Shown here: positions 41,495-51,219 of the stretch, piece by piece
Numbering within the stretch: position 1 is the first letter of the stretch
How the letters are laid out: each line of letters starts with the position of its first letter
Source: Bacillota bacterium
Lineage (GTDB): Bacteria > Bacillota > UBA4882 > UBA8346
Assembly (NCBI GenBank): GCA_023400055.1
Contig: JAEXFN010000008.1
Span: forward strand, 60,208-124,207
Length of the DNA stretch: 64,000 bases
Direction: 5' to 3'
Made by a program: the position numbers and the translations under genes
The notes under the pieces: model-generated
What the model was told of the DNA's origin: nothing
Databases searched by the model: none
What the model saw: only the letters and a program-made list of their open reading frames with translations

Positions 41495-41663
41495 TGAGGC
41501 TGGATAGCGCGATCGATGCGTTGCAGCGCCGCGGTACTCAGACCGGAAAAATATTAAACAAAATCGGTGATATTCCGGGATTACCGGCGAGGATAATCGT
41601 TGTATAATGAATTAAGTATAATTGTCCGGGATCCACTACTTTCTTTCGATCGAAGGAGAAGCA

Positions 41664-42341
41664 ATGCCGCAGATGGAAAACAAGACCCTCGCCGAGCGGG
41701 CCGTGGACGGAATCATGCGCCTGATTCGCGAGCGCGGTTACGGCGCGGGGGAAAAGCTGCCGAACGAATACGAGCTCTCGGCGCAGCTCGGGGTGAGCCG
41801 CAATACGATTCGCGAGGCCTTGCGCGCTCTGGCTTCGCGCAACGTCGTCGACATCCGCCAGGGGGCGGGGACGTTCATCTCTCAGAAAAAGGGTGTGGCC
41901 GACGACCCGCTCGGCTTCGCGCTGATGGAGGACAGGCGGAAGCTGGTCGAGGATCTGCTGCAGATCCGGTGCATCATCGAGCCGCAGATCGCGGCGCTGG
42001 CGGCCCAGAACGGGACGCCCGAGGATATCGCGGCGCTGGGCGCCTTGTGCGATGAAGTGGAAGCGTTGATCGCGCAGCGGCAGGATTTCACGGCGAAGGA
42101 TATGGCTTTCCACACCCAGCTGGCGGCTTGCAGCCGGAACATGGTGGTCTCCAACCTGATTCCGGTGATCGGCGAGGGAATCATGGTATTCGCGACGATG
42201 GTGGTCGAGCCGGAGTTCGCTCAGACGGTGAAATCGCACCGCCAAATCTATGAAGCGGTACGCGACCGGCGGGCGGCCGACGCCCAACAAGCCATGCTGT
42301 TCCACCTGCTTTACAACAGGAACCGGTTTAACGAAGCGTAA
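41664..42341 (+). CDS. FadR-subfamily GntR transcriptional regulator
   Basis: A 225-residue regulator with an N-terminal winged helix (residues 8-75: LPNEYELSAQLGVSRNTIRE, ALRALASRNVVDIRQGAGTF) and a C-terminal all-helical FCD effector domain (about 85-215). The metal/effector His residues occur in MAFHTQLAACS and SHRQIYEAV. GAAGGAGAA precedes ATG 41664. It lies directly upstream of the GlpA-like operon and divergent from the sugar mutarotase, so it probably responds to a sugar acid or polyol breakdown product and controls one or both. Confidence 0.9.
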   Translation: MPQMENKTLAERAVDGIMRLIRERGYGAGEKLPNEYELSAQLGVSRNTIREALRALASRNVVDIRQGAGTFISQKKGVADDPLGFALMEDRRKLVEDLLQIRCIIEPQIAALAAQNGTPEDIAALGALCDEVEALIAQRQDFTAKDMAFHTQLAACSRNMVVSNLIPVIGEGIMVFATMVVEPEFAQTVKSHRQIYEAVRDRRAADAQQAMLFHLLYNRNRFNEA

Positions 42342-42354
42342 GAGCGGTCATGCG

Positions 42355-42404
42355 CCTCAGCGCTCCAGCCGCGACCGCCGCGGCTCGCTGGGGTTTTATT
42401 TTGC
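42355..42404 (+). terminator. Terminator after FadR-type regulator
   Basis: AGCCGCG (42367-42373) pairs with CGCGGCT (42379-42385), extended by a CAGC/GCTG outer pairing and followed by GTTTTATTTT. Confidence 0.7.
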
Positions 42405-42558
42405 CAAAATTCATAGGATGATTGTTGCATCTTATTTCAAACAAATAAAATAATTATCACGATATTTGGATTAATTATGCAATGATTGCTTCTTTTTATG
42501 GCAAATAAATGTTATAATCAGATCGAATCATCGGATGAATTTCGGGAGGAAAAAACGG

Positions 42559-44010
42559 ATGGCGCAGAGCTATGATGTGCTGATTATCGGCGCGGGCGTC
42601 GTCGGCAGCGCGATCGCGCGCGAGCTGGCGCGGTATGAGCTGAAAATCGGCGTGTTGGAAAAAAACCGCGATGTCTGCCTGGAAACCAGCGGCCGGAACT
42701 CCGCGGTGATCCACGGCGGTTTCGCCTACGACCCCGGGACCCGCAAGGCGGAGTGTTGCGTCGAGGGGGTGCTGGAGTTCGATAAGGTGGCGCGGGAACT
42801 GGACGTTCCCTTCAAACGCACCGGCAAGGTGCTGGTCGGCAACAGCGCCGCCGATTATGAGAGCCTGCAGCGGACGATCGCCAACGGCCAAATCAACGGC
42901 AGCGTCGGACTGGAAATGATCGATAAGGAGCGGCTGCATCAGTTGGTGCCGGCGGTCGTCGGCGAATTTGCCATGCTCTCTCCGCTGAGCGGGATCGTCG
43001 ACCCCTTCCAGTACACCATCGCCTTGGCGGAGAACGCCAAGGCCAACGGGGTCGAGTTCCATTTCGACCGCGAAGTGACCGGCATCCGGCGCCAGGCCGA
43101 TGATAGCTACGCGGTCACGACAGCGCAGGAAGAGTTTCGGAGTCGCTGGATCGTGAACAGCGCCGGGCTGGGCGCGGTCAAAATTTCGGCGCTGATCGGC
43201 CGCCCCGGATACCGGATCGGCGGCACCAAGGGCGATTACATCATTTTGGACAAAAGGGTCGGGCCGCTGCTGCCGCTGCCGGTCTATCCCGTCCCCAGCA
43301 ATACTTATATGGGGATCCACGTGACGCCGACCATCGACGGCAATGTGACAGTCGGACCCAACGCCGACGCCGTGACCGATGATACGTACTACGGCGTATC
43401 GCAGCGAAACATGGATTATCTGGCGGAGAGCGCTGCGGTGCTTTGGCCGCACATTCACAAGGCCGATTACATCCGCAATTATTCCGGCATTCAGACCACC
43501 TGGCGCGACGGCGAGGGAGTGGTCAAGGATTTCGTGATCGAGGCCCGGTCCGAGGCGCTCCATACCATCAACCTGGTCGGCATCGAATCGCCGGGACTCA
43601 CTGCGGCGCTGCCGATCGCCCGCCGCGCCGTCCAACTGTTGGCGGAACGGGAGCCCTTGCGCCCGAAGGCGGACTTTAACCCGAACCGCAAAGGCATCGT
43701 CCGTTTCGCCGGCCAGAGCGACGCGGATAAGGCCCGCCTGATCGCTGAGAATCCCGATTACGGCGAGATCATCTGCCGCTGTGAGACCATCACCAAGGCG
43801 GAAATTCTGCAAGCGGTGCACAACCCTTTGGGCGTGGATACCATGACCGGCATCAAGTACCGGACCCGGGCGATGATGGGCCGCTGCCAGGGCGGTTATT
43901 GCCAGATGCGCATCGCCCAGATTATCCAGGAAGAGCTCGGCAAGGACGTCACCGAAGTACTCTATGCGCGCAATGGTTCCAATCTGTTTTCGGGGAGGGT
44001 GCGGGGATGA
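42559..44010 (+). CDS. GlpA-like FAD-dependent dehydrogenase
   Basis: A 483-residue flavoprotein. The N-terminal FAD Rossmann motif VLIIGAGVVGSAIARELARY is followed by a DAO-type catalytic domain; the C-terminus has a BFD-like [2Fe-2S] domain with ICRCETITKAEI and GRCQGGYCQ. That architecture matches GlpA-type glycerol-3-phosphate dehydrogenases of anaerobes. GGGAGG precedes ATG 42559; TATAAT at 42513-42518 is the probable -10. It overlaps the next gene by 4 bases (ATGA). The three-gene set suggests an anaerobic dehydrogenase complex acting on glycerol-3-phosphate or another 2-hydroxy acid or polyol phosphate. Confidence 0.88.
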   Translation: MAQSYDVLIIGAGVVGSAIARELARYELKIGVLEKNRDVCLETSGRNSAVIHGGFAYDPGTRKAECCVEGVLEFDKVARELDVPFKRTGKVLVGNSAADYESLQRTIANGQINGSVGLEMIDKERLHQLVPAVVGEFAMLSPLSGIVDPFQYTIALAENAKANGVEFHFDREVTGIRRQADDSYAVTTAQEEFRSRWIVNSAGLGAVKISALIGRPGYRIGGTKGDYIILDKRVGPLLPLPVYPVPSNTYMGIHVTPTIDGNVTVGPNADAVTDDTYYGVSQRNMDYLAESAAVLWPHIHKADYIRNYSGIQTTWRDGEGVVKDFVIEARSEALHTINLVGIESPGLTAALPIARRAVQLLAEREPLRPKADFNPNRKGIVRFAGQSDADKARLIAENPDYGEIICRCETITKAEILQAVHNPLGVDTMTGIKYRTRAMMGRCQGGYCQMRIAQIIQEELGKDVTEVLYARNGSNLFSGRVRG

Positions 44011-45248
44011 ATCCGGTTGTGAAAGAGGTCGTCATTATCGGCGGCGGGCCGGCCGGGCTGGCGGCCGCCGTCGCGCTGCACAAGCAAGGGGTCCGCGATA
44101 TGCTGATCGTCGAACGCGAGAAGACGCTGGGCGGCATTTTGCGGCAGTGCATTCACGACGGGTTCGGCCTGACCCGTTTCCAAGAGGTGCTGAGCGGGCC
44201 GGAATATGCCCAACGTTTCATCGACGAGGTCGAACGGCTGAAGATTCCTTATGTCGTGGATACGACTGTCCTTTCGGTCACGCCCGACAGGAAGGTCACG
44301 GCGGTATCCCGGAGCGGCCTGCAGATCTGGGAGGCCAAGGCGGTCGTCCTGGCGATGGGCTGCCGCGAACGCACCCGGGGCGCGCTCGGCATCCCCGGCG
44401 AACGTCCGGCGGGGGTATTCACGGCGGGGGTGGCCCAGTCCTACATCAACCTGCATAACACGATGGTCGGCCGGAATGTGGTCATCCTGGGCTCGGGCGA
44501 CATCGGGATGATCATGGCGCGCCGTCTGACGTTGGAGGGAGCGAAGGTCAAGGCGGTCTTCGAGATCCTGCCTTACCCCAGCGGCCTGCCGCGCAACATC
44601 GAGCAGTGCCTGAACGATTACGACATCCCGCTCCATCTCAGCCACACCATCACTGAGATCCACGGCCGGGCCCGGCTGACGGGAGTCACGGTCGCCAAGG
44701 TGGATGAATCCCTGCGACCGGTCCCGGGCACGGAACAATGGTACGAATGCGACACCCTGATCCTTTCGGTGGGGCTGATCCCCGAGAACGAGCTGGCGCT
44801 GGGGGCCGGCGTCGCCTTGGACGCGCGGACCCGGGGGGCCGTCGTCGATGAACATTACCAGACCGGAATCGCGGGAGTGTTTGCGGCCGGCAATGTGTTG
44901 CACGTCCACGATCTGGTGGATTTCGTCTCGCTGGAGGCGGAAAAGCTGGCCGACGCGGTGGCCGAGTATGTGCGCGCCGGGAGCCTGCCCGCCTGCGGAC
45001 TGAAAGTCAACGCGGCCCCGGAGATCGGCTACACGGTTCCGCAGGTCATCAGCGGGACTGAGGACGTGGAGCTGGCGTTGCGCGTGAAACGGCCCTTCCG
45101 CAACTGCCGCATCGAAGTGGTCCAGGGTGAGGCGGTGGTCGGCTCGGTCGCCCTCAGGAAAGCGGTGCCGGCGGAGATGATCAAGGTTCCGGTCGCCCAG
45201 CGGTCGCTGCGGCCGGGCCAGGACTTGGAGGTGCGTTTGCAATGCTAA
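44007..45248 (+). CDS. FAD-dependent pyridine nucleotide oxidoreductase
   Basis: A 413-residue NAD(P)H/FAD protein with two dinucleotide-binding motifs: VVIIGGGPAGLAAAVAL near residue 8 and VILGSGDIGMIMARRL near 155. The C-terminal GVFAAGNVLHVHDLVD is the usual FAD-binding segment. A Cys in GGILRQCIHDGFG may be redox active. It is the middle gene of the GlpA-like / oxidoreductase / DUF1667 operon, overlapping both neighbours (4 and 7 bases). It probably moves electrons between the dehydrogenase and NAD or another carrier. Confidence 0.88.
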   Translation: MNPVVKEVVIIGGGPAGLAAAVALHKQGVRDMLIVEREKTLGGILRQCIHDGFGLTRFQEVLSGPEYAQRFIDEVERLKIPYVVDTTVLSVTPDRKVTAVSRSGLQIWEAKAVVLAMGCRERTRGALGIPGERPAGVFTAGVAQSYINLHNTMVGRNVVILGSGDIGMIMARRLTLEGAKVKAVFEILPYPSGLPRNIEQCLNDYDIPLHLSHTITEIHGRARLTGVTVAKVDESLRPVPGTEQWYECDTLILSVGLIPENELALGAGVALDARTRGAVVDEHYQTGIAGVFAAGNVLHVHDLVDFVSLEAEKLADAVAEYVRAGSLPACGLKVNAAPEIGYTVPQVISGTEDVELALRVKRPFRNCRIEVVQGEAVVGSVALRKAVPAEMIKVPVAQRSLRPGQDLEVRLQC

Positions 45249-45604
45249 AGGAGTATACCTGCATTATTTGTCCGAACGGCTGCGAATTGACGGCGGAAAT
45301 TGCCGACGGCAAGCTGGTGGCGGTCGAAGGCGCGGCCTGCCGGCGGGGGCGCGATTATGTCGAGCAGGAACTGACCGACCCCCGGCGGAACATTGCTTCC
45401 TCGATCCTATTGGAAGGCGGCGAGCTGCCGCTGGCCAGCGTGAGGCTTTCCAAGCCCATTCCGAAAGCCAAAATCGGCGCAGTCATGGCGGCCATCAAGG
45501 CGGCCCGCCTGCAAGCGCCGGTCCGGGCGGGCCAGGTGGCCATCGCCAATGTGCTCGGACTGGGCAGCGATGTCATCGTCACCCGCCACGTGGCGGCGAA
45601 ATGA
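45242..45604 (+). CDS. DUF1667 domain-containing protein
   Basis: A 120-residue protein of the DUF1667 family. The N-terminal CIICPNGCEL and a following Cys in GAACRRG give a four-cysteine set likely to hold an Fe-S cluster. The C-terminal half is a small alpha/beta domain. DUF1667 genes regularly follow the GlpA-like and FAD oxidoreductase genes in Firmicutes and Thermotogae, so it is probably a small electron-transfer subunit of that complex. ATG 45242 overlaps the previous stop, supporting coupled translation. Confidence 0.88.
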   Translation: MLKEYTCIICPNGCELTAEIADGKLVAVEGAACRRGRDYVEQELTDPRRNIASSILLEGGELPLASVRLSKPIPKAKIGAVMAAIKAARLQAPVRAGQVAIANVLGLGSDVIVTRHVAAK

Positions 45605-45736
45605 CGCCGCGGCTCGAACCGTTTTGAAACGAGTAAATTCTCCCCGATTTCCGGCCATACTAAAGACGCGCCAGTCTGACCGGGAATACGGCGCTGACGC
45701 CGGAATGCCCATTACGGGAAAAGGGGAGTTGAATTC

Positions 45737-46039
45737 ATGGATCCGGAAGAAGAACGGAAAATTGAGGATAAAATCAAAAAAGAGAATGATGTCGGCGGCG
45801 TCAAAGACAGCTATGCCGGTGTCGCCAACGGCCTTCCCAACGAGAAGGACCGCCGCGGCAATAAGGACGCCTTGAACGCCAATTTTTACAACGGCCAGGT
45901 TCAGGGAACGCACGGGACCAACATCAATACCCAAACCGATCTGGAGCTCGGAGGGCTGATGGATCCCGGCGGCATCGACCCGGCCATGGACGAACAGTAT
46001 CTCCAAAAGATGCAAAAGGATTTACGCCGGAACCGGTAA
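45737..46039 (+). CDS. Hydrophilic hypothetical protein
   Basis: A 100-residue, strongly charged and probably disordered protein (EEERKIEDKIKKENDVGGVK at the start, DEQYLQKMQKDLRRNR at the end), with an Asn/Gly-rich middle. It has no hydrophobic segment and no Cys. AAAAGGGGAG precedes ATG 45737 and a strong terminator follows the stop codon, so the gene looks real and stands alone. Small disordered proteins of this kind occur in spores, but I recognise no family. Confidence 0.65.
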   Translation: MDPEEERKIEDKIKKENDVGGVKDSYAGVANGLPNEKDRRGNKDALNANFYNGQVQGTHGTNINTQTDLELGGLMDPGGIDPAMDEQYLQKMQKDLRRNR

Positions 46040-46052
46040 GAGCATCATTCGG

Positions 46053-46100
46053 CAAGCCACTTTCAAGCGGAGTAACTCCGTGGAAGTGGCTTGTTTGTTT
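46053..46100 (+). terminator. Terminator after hydrophilic protein
   Basis: CAAGCCACTTTC pairs with GGAAGTGGCTTG around an inner CGGAG/CTCCG hairpin, followed by TTTGTTTT. Confidence 0.85.
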
Positions 46101-46261
46101 TGGCGGATTCCCAGCGTCGCGACGATCCGTTTTTCTGCTTCAAAATCCCTGACTGATTCCGTTTGACGAATGAAAAAATCGCCGGCATAGAAATGCCGTC
46201 CCCGGAGATAATAGCTATCACCCAAGCTTAGTGAATAATGGATTTGGAGTAAATGTAGGGG

Positions 46262-49200
46262 ATGGATCCAATTTCCAACATGGCTCATATTGAGGTCTTG
46301 AGTTATTTTCCCGGGAGAGCCCGCCTCCAACTGACGCCAACCCGGTTGCTATCGCCAAACCAGTGGCAAAACCTGCAAGGCCAGCTCGCTTCCATCTCTG
46401 GGATTCAGACGGTTCAGATAAACCCGGTAACCGGCCGGGTTCTTATTTTGTTCGGCCCGAGCCCGGCCCATGATTCGGCGGAACGGCTGGCCGCCGTCGT
46501 TGAGGGGATGCTCGACGGCGCTTTGGCGCTTCGGTCCCCCGCCAATCTGCCGCGACCCTCCCCGCTCGGGACATTGCAAGGGCAGGCCGTTAGCGTATTG
46601 GCTTACGGTATTGTTTTTGTTTATGCCACGGTGAGCCACTTATTGGGCGGAAGCAGCGGGATAACCGCTCTGAGCCCGGTTTTTCTGATCTGGTCGGGCC
46701 TCAACATCGGCGCCGGTTATCCCGGGCTGCGGCGGATCATCGGACGCTTTCCCCGGATCGGCCGACTCGGCGGGCCCGCGCTGGTAACCGCCGGGCTCCT
46801 GATCACTCAGGCGGTTATTGGCAACCCGATCGTCTCACTGACCGGGTTGATTGTCAGCATCAGTTCGTTGCGTCATTTTGAGATTCAGCAGCAAATCGCG
46901 CGGCGCAAAGCGGCTTTGGAAAGCGTGCCGGCGCCTGCTGTCCGGCTGCAGTCCGGAGAATGGGCCGCCAGGGAATGGCAACGACTGCCGAGCGATCTGC
47001 CGGAACTGGCGGGTTATGCGCACCGGATGTCCGCGCTGGCCTTTGGAACCGCCCTGGTCATGGCGGTCTCCGGCAACCCCCTGGCCGGACTGGCGGTTTT
47101 GATCGTCGCCAATCCCCGGGCCGCCTACACCTCGGCCACCGTCAGTACGGCTGCGGTCTTTGAGCGACTGGCTTCCCGCGGGATCATGGTCCAGCGCTAC
47201 CAGGCCGTGCCCAGGCTGGCGCGGATCGAAAATATCGTTTTCGACGCGCCGGGGATCCTGACCGCATCCATCCCGGCGATTAGTCAAATTGTGGTTTACA
47301 AGGCGGGAATGACTGGCGAAGAGCTGGCCGCCTACTTCCATGCGGCATTCGGCGGGCTGGACCTGCCCGTGGCCAAAGCCCTGGCGCATTATATCCGGGA
47401 GCAAGGCAGCGGCGTCATTCGCCAGTTGACCCCGAAAGCGACCCGGGGCAGAGACGTAAGCGGATGGATCGAAGGCCGGGAAGTACTGGCCGGGAGTCTC
47501 AGTTTCCTGGGGGCCAACGAGGTGGCGATCGAGACGGCTCGCAGCGATGCCGCTCATTTCAAATTGCTGCAGCAAGAGGTCTATGGGTTGGCGATCGACG
47601 GCCAACTGGCGGGGCTGATCGCCTTGGGCACCGCTTCGCTCCCAGCGGCGGGTCGGGCTCTGGAAAAACTCAGAACCATGGGATTTTACGAGCCCCTGGT
47701 CCATCGGGAAGGCTGCCCGGCGTTTTTACCGGAAGAGTTCGAGCTGCAGCCCGTGGCCGACCTGGCGGCCGATAACCGGGCGTTGCTGGTCGCCGGGGCG
47801 TCGCTCCCGGCCAACCTCGGCCCCAAAGCCTATCTTTCGATCGTCACTTCGGCTGCCGACCGGCAATCCCGGGAAAAAGCCGATCTCGTCCTGCCGGATT
47901 CCTGGACCGGGCAGCTGCCGTTGTTATTGGACACCGGCCGGAGTTACCGTGAGATTAACCGGCAGAACGCCATCATATCCGGCGGCGCCGGGCTAGTCGG
48001 GCTGATGCTGGTTCTCGCCGGCCGGATCTCCATTTTGGCCGCGGCGGCGCTCAGCGAGATTGTCAACCTGGCGGTGGCCTTGAACGCCGGCCGTTTAACC
48101 CCGCCGGAACGGGAATCCCGGACCGCTGAGCACAAGCTGGTTCCGGTCGGACCGGCGCCGCTCGGCCGGAGCCGTTCGGCCAGGGAACATGCGGTCAGCT
48201 ATGAGCTGAGCCCGCCGCTGTCGCTGTCGGAGCTGATCCAGCCCCGCGATTGGGCCCAGGGGCTCTCCCAACCGGAAGTCGCGCGACGCCTGGCCCGGTT
48301 CGGCCCCAATCTGTTGACGCAGCGGACGCCGCCCGGCTGGTTCCGGCTGTTCGCGGGGCAGTTTAAGGATGTCGCGGCGCTGACCCTGATCGGCGCGGGC
48401 GGAGTCGCCGCGACGATGGGCCATTTGGTGGATACTCTGACCATTTTGGCGATATTGGTGCTCAACGCCGCCTTGGGAGCCGCCCAGGAATTCAAGGCCG
48501 AGCGCTCGATGCAAGCGCTGCGGCGCATCACCGCGCCGACCGCCCGGGTATTGCGGGGCGGCCTGGTCCAGGCCATCGGCGCGGCCGAATTGGTCCCCGG
48601 CGATTGCCTGCTGCTGGAAGCGGGCGACCGGGTGCCCGCCGATGCCCTGATCGTCCACGGCAACGGACTGGTCGTCGAGGAGTCGATGCTGACCGGCGAA
48701 TCGGAACCGGTAACCAAAGTTCCCTTTACCAGTTCCAGCTGTCTGGTGGGGACCGAAGAGGCCATGGCCGTCGAAGTCATGGAGCCGCTCCACCAATACG
48801 ACCCCAGCCGACTGGACTCGCCCTACCTGCTCTTCATGGGCACCAATATCGTGCGGGGCCGTTGCAAGGCGGTGGTCATCGCCACCGGCATGCGCGCCCA
48901 GATGGGCCGGATCCTGAATCTGGTCGACGCCGGCGGGGAAGTGGCGCCGATTCAATCCCATTACAAGGAGGTCAACAAGTTTCTGGTTACCGGCTCGATC
49001 GTTGCGGCCGCCATCGTCTCGGGCGCCGGAATGCTCACCGGACGCGGGACGCCGCTGGCGATGATCATGACCGGACTGAGCATGGCGGTGGCGGCTATCC
49101 CCGAAGGGTTGCCGACCGTCGTCAACATCGCCTTATCCTCCGGCATCCAGCGGATGGTGGGGAAGGGCGCCTTGGTGCGGCGTCTTTCGGCCATGGAGAC

Positions 49201-50965
49201 GTTGGGCGGGATCGATTATATCTGCACCGACAAGACCGGGACCATCACCGGCAACCACTTGACCATCCAACATATTTGCCTGATGGGTCAGTCCCTGCCG
49301 GCCGATTCCCTCGAACCGCTGCGGCGGAATCCTGATGCGGCCTGGGCCATTACCGTCGGCATGCTCTGCAACGACGCCGCCGGCGACGGCCAGGGCGGTT
49401 TCAACGGCGACGCGGTCGATGTGGCCTTCCTGGAGTTCGGCGTCAAACTGGGGCTCGATCCCGGGCGGCTGGCCGCCGAGTATCAGCGAATCCGGGCGAC
49501 GCCTTTTGAATCAGAACGGCGTTATATGGCCATAATAAATAAAGCCAAAGATGGCAGCCATTACCTGATGGTGAAAGGCGCCCCCGAAAAGGTGCTCCGT
49601 TGCTGTACCGGCTATCAGGACGGCGGCCGGATATTGCCGCTGACCCAAACGGTGCTGGACCACTATGTCCAGGGCTGTGACATGATGGCCTCGGAAGCTT
49701 ACCGGGTGATTGCGGTGGCCTACCGCCGCGCAGCGGAGTCGCCGTCGGATCGGGAGGCCGGCGCCGATGACTGTTTCGAGAAAGACCTGGTCTTGGCCGG
49801 CCTGGTGGGAATGATCGATCCGCTCCGTCCCGGCGTGGCTGCGGCGGTATCCCAATGCCGCCAGGCCGGCATCAAGGTGGCTATGATCAGCGGCGATCAT
49901 CCCAAAACCGCCTGCGCCATCGCCAAGTCCGCTGGCATCCTGGACCCGCTCGGCAAGGTGCTGGTCGGTTCGGAGCTGGACCGGCTGGACGATGCGCAAT
50001 TCGAACGGATCGTCGCGGAGATTCAGGTGTTTGCCCGGGTGAAGCCAGCGCATAAGCTGCGGATCGTCAACGCGCTGCGTAAGGCGGGCCGGCAGGTGAT
50101 CATGACCGGGGACGGCGTCAACGACGCTCCGGCGGTGAAATGGGCCGATGTCGGCATCGCCATGGGCGCCGGCACCGAGGTGACCAAAGAAGCCGCGGCC
50201 ATCGTTCTGGTGGACGACGGCTTTGCCACCATCGCGCGGGCCATCGACGAGGGCCGCAACATCAACGGCAACGTCAAGGCGGCGATGGAGTTTCTGGTGG
50301 CCGGCAACTTCGGGGAAGTGATCATGATGGCGCTGGCGGTGTTGGGAGGACTGCCATTGCCGCTGCTGCCGTTGCACATCCTGCTGGTCAATTTGTTTAC
50401 CGACGGCTTGCCCGCCTTGGGGCTGGCGCTCCGGGAACCGCCGCGCGAAGGGGGAAAGCGCCGGCCATTGACGGTGCGCCGCTTCGATCAGGACCCGCGT
50501 TTTTATGCCCGGGTGACGACCCGAGGCGTACTGAGCGGAGCCACTTCCTTGGGAGCCTATTTATACGCGCTGCGGGCCGGGATCGCGCTGGATCAGGCCC
50601 GAACCATCGCCTTTGCCAGCATTGTCGCTTGCCAATTCCTGCAGCTAATCCATTGGAAAGCCATCGGCATCGAACGGGCCAACTGGTTCCGGGACGACCC
50701 GCGGTTGCGCAATATCATCCTGCTGTCCTGGGCGGGGCTCTTGGCCAGCATTTATACGCCGGGTTTAGCGCGGATCTTCGGTTTGACCCCGCTTAACGCG
50801 CGGAATTGGTTGATGGTGCTACTGCCGGTGATCGGCGGCAGCGGAATCGCTTCATATTGGGAAGAAAAGTTCGATCGCCCTTCGACCCAATTGCTGATAA
50901 ATGATGATTTGAAAGGTGGTAATCAAATATGCCAAGTAACGGAAGAAGTTTCCTCTCCGGATTAA
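46262..50965 (+). CDS. Double P-type ATPase, CtpI-like, with dead N-terminal half
   Basis: A 1567-residue protein. Residues 1-70 look like a ferredoxin-fold HMA domain without Cys pairs. Residues 75-620 form a P1B-like ATPase whose key motifs are lost: the membrane CPC is NPR (LIVANPRAAY), and the phosphorylation motif DKTGT is DAPGI (Asp328). Residues 640-1567 are a complete P2A-type cation ATPase: TGES in MLTGESEPVTK, PEGLP in AAIPEGLPTVV, DKTGT at Asp990, and GDGVND. M6 NLFTDGLPALGL suggests Ca2+-like chemistry. Mycobacterial CtpI has this kind of double layout. The start is weakly supported; ATG 46280 is possible. Confidence 0.88.
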   Translation: MDPISNMAHIEVLSYFPGRARLQLTPTRLLSPNQWQNLQGQLASISGIQTVQINPVTGRVLILFGPSPAHDSAERLAAVVEGMLDGALALRSPANLPRPSPLGTLQGQAVSVLAYGIVFVYATVSHLLGGSSGITALSPVFLIWSGLNIGAGYPGLRRIIGRFPRIGRLGGPALVTAGLLITQAVIGNPIVSLTGLIVSISSLRHFEIQQQIARRKAALESVPAPAVRLQSGEWAAREWQRLPSDLPELAGYAHRMSALAFGTALVMAVSGNPLAGLAVLIVANPRAAYTSATVSTAAVFERLASRGIMVQRYQAVPRLARIENIVFDAPGILTASIPAISQIVVYKAGMTGEELAAYFHAAFGGLDLPVAKALAHYIREQGSGVIRQLTPKATRGRDVSGWIEGREVLAGSLSFLGANEVAIETARSDAAHFKLLQQEVYGLAIDGQLAGLIALGTASLPAAGRALEKLRTMGFYEPLVHREGCPAFLPEEFELQPVADLAADNRALLVAGASLPANLGPKAYLSIVTSAADRQSREKADLVLPDSWTGQLPLLLDTGRSYREINRQNAIISGGAGLVGLMLVLAGRISILAAAALSEIVNLAVALNAGRLTPPERESRTAEHKLVPVGPAPLGRSRSAREHAVSYELSPPLSLSELIQPRDWAQGLSQPEVARRLARFGPNLLTQRTPPGWFRLFAGQFKDVAALTLIGAGGVAATMGHLVDTLTILAILVLNAALGAAQEFKAERSMQALRRITAPTARVLRGGLVQAIGAAELVPGDCLLLEAGDRVPADALIVHGNGLVVEESMLTGESEPVTKVPFTSSSCLVGTEEAMAVEVMEPLHQYDPSRLDSPYLLFMGTNIVRGRCKAVVIATGMRAQMGRILNLVDAGGEVAPIQSHYKEVNKFLVTGSIVAAAIVSGAGMLTGRGTPLAMIMTGLSMAVAAIPEGLPTVVNIALSSGIQRMVGKGALVRRLSAMETLGGIDYICTDKTGTITGNHLTIQHICLMGQSLPADSLEPLRRNPDAAWAITVGMLCNDAAGDGQGGFNGDAVDVAFLEFGVKLGLDPGRLAAEYQRIRATPFESERRYMAIINKAKDGSHYLMVKGAPEKVLRCCTGYQDGGRILPLTQTVLDHYVQGCDMMASEAYRVIAVAYRRAAESPSDREAGADDCFEKDLVLAGLVGMIDPLRPGVAAAVSQCRQAGIKVAMISGDHPKTACAIAKSAGILDPLGKVLVGSELDRLDDAQFERIVAEIQVFARVKPAHKLRIVNALRKAGRQVIMTGDGVNDAPAVKWADVGIAMGAGTEVTKEAAAIVLVDDGFATIARAIDEGRNINGNVKAAMEFLVAGNFGEVIMMALAVLGGLPLPLLPLHILLVNLFTDGLPALGLALREPPREGGKRRPLTVRRFDQDPRFYARVTTRGVLSGATSLGAYLYALRAGIALDQARTIAFASIVACQFLQLIHWKAIGIERANWFRDDPRLRNIILLSWAGLLASIYTPGLARIFGLTPLNARNWLMVLLPVIGGSGIASYWEEKFDRPSTQLLINDDLKGGNQICQVTEEVSSPD

Positions 50966-51219
50966 TCACCGGAGCCGTCTTGTCGTTGGGAGCGGCAGTC
51001 ATTGTATCTCCCGAGGTCCGGAAGAGGTTAAAGCCGGTGGTCCTCAAGGGCGTGCAAAAGACCGCCGCCATGGCCGAAAATGTGAGGGTGGCCACGGCCA
51101 AAGCGGTGGAGGACATGGAGGACATGATCGCCGAGGCCAAGTATGAAGCCTTTAAAAACAAAGAGGAAGCCGACGTGAATTTGGGCGAGATCATCGCGCG
51201 GGACCCTGAAATTCAGTAA
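50929..51219 (+). CDS. YtxH-like small membrane protein
   Basis: A 96-residue protein with one N-terminal membrane helix (FLSGLITGAVLSLGAAVIVS) and a helical, charged tail, the YtxH general-stress type. It begins inside the P-type ATPase gene (37-base overlap) with GAAAGGTGG before ATG 50929, so both are translated from one message. Its stop overlaps the next start (TAATG). It might be a regulatory or stabilising partner of the pump. Function of YtxH proteins is not known. Confidence 0.78.
   Translation: MPSNGRSFLSGLITGAVLSLGAAVIVSPEVRKRLKPVVLKGVQKTAAMAENVRVATAKAVEDMEDMIAEAKYEAFKNKEEADVNLGEIIARDPEIQ

Noticed and set aside
42496..43821. 441-codon minus-strand frame opposite the GlpA-like gene
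   Set aside because: Antisense shadow with His/Arg/Gln-rich composition and no start signal.
43962..45242. 426-codon minus-strand frame opposite the FAD oxidoreductase
   Set aside because: Antisense shadow; overlapping starts and stops of the plus-strand operon fix the true frame.
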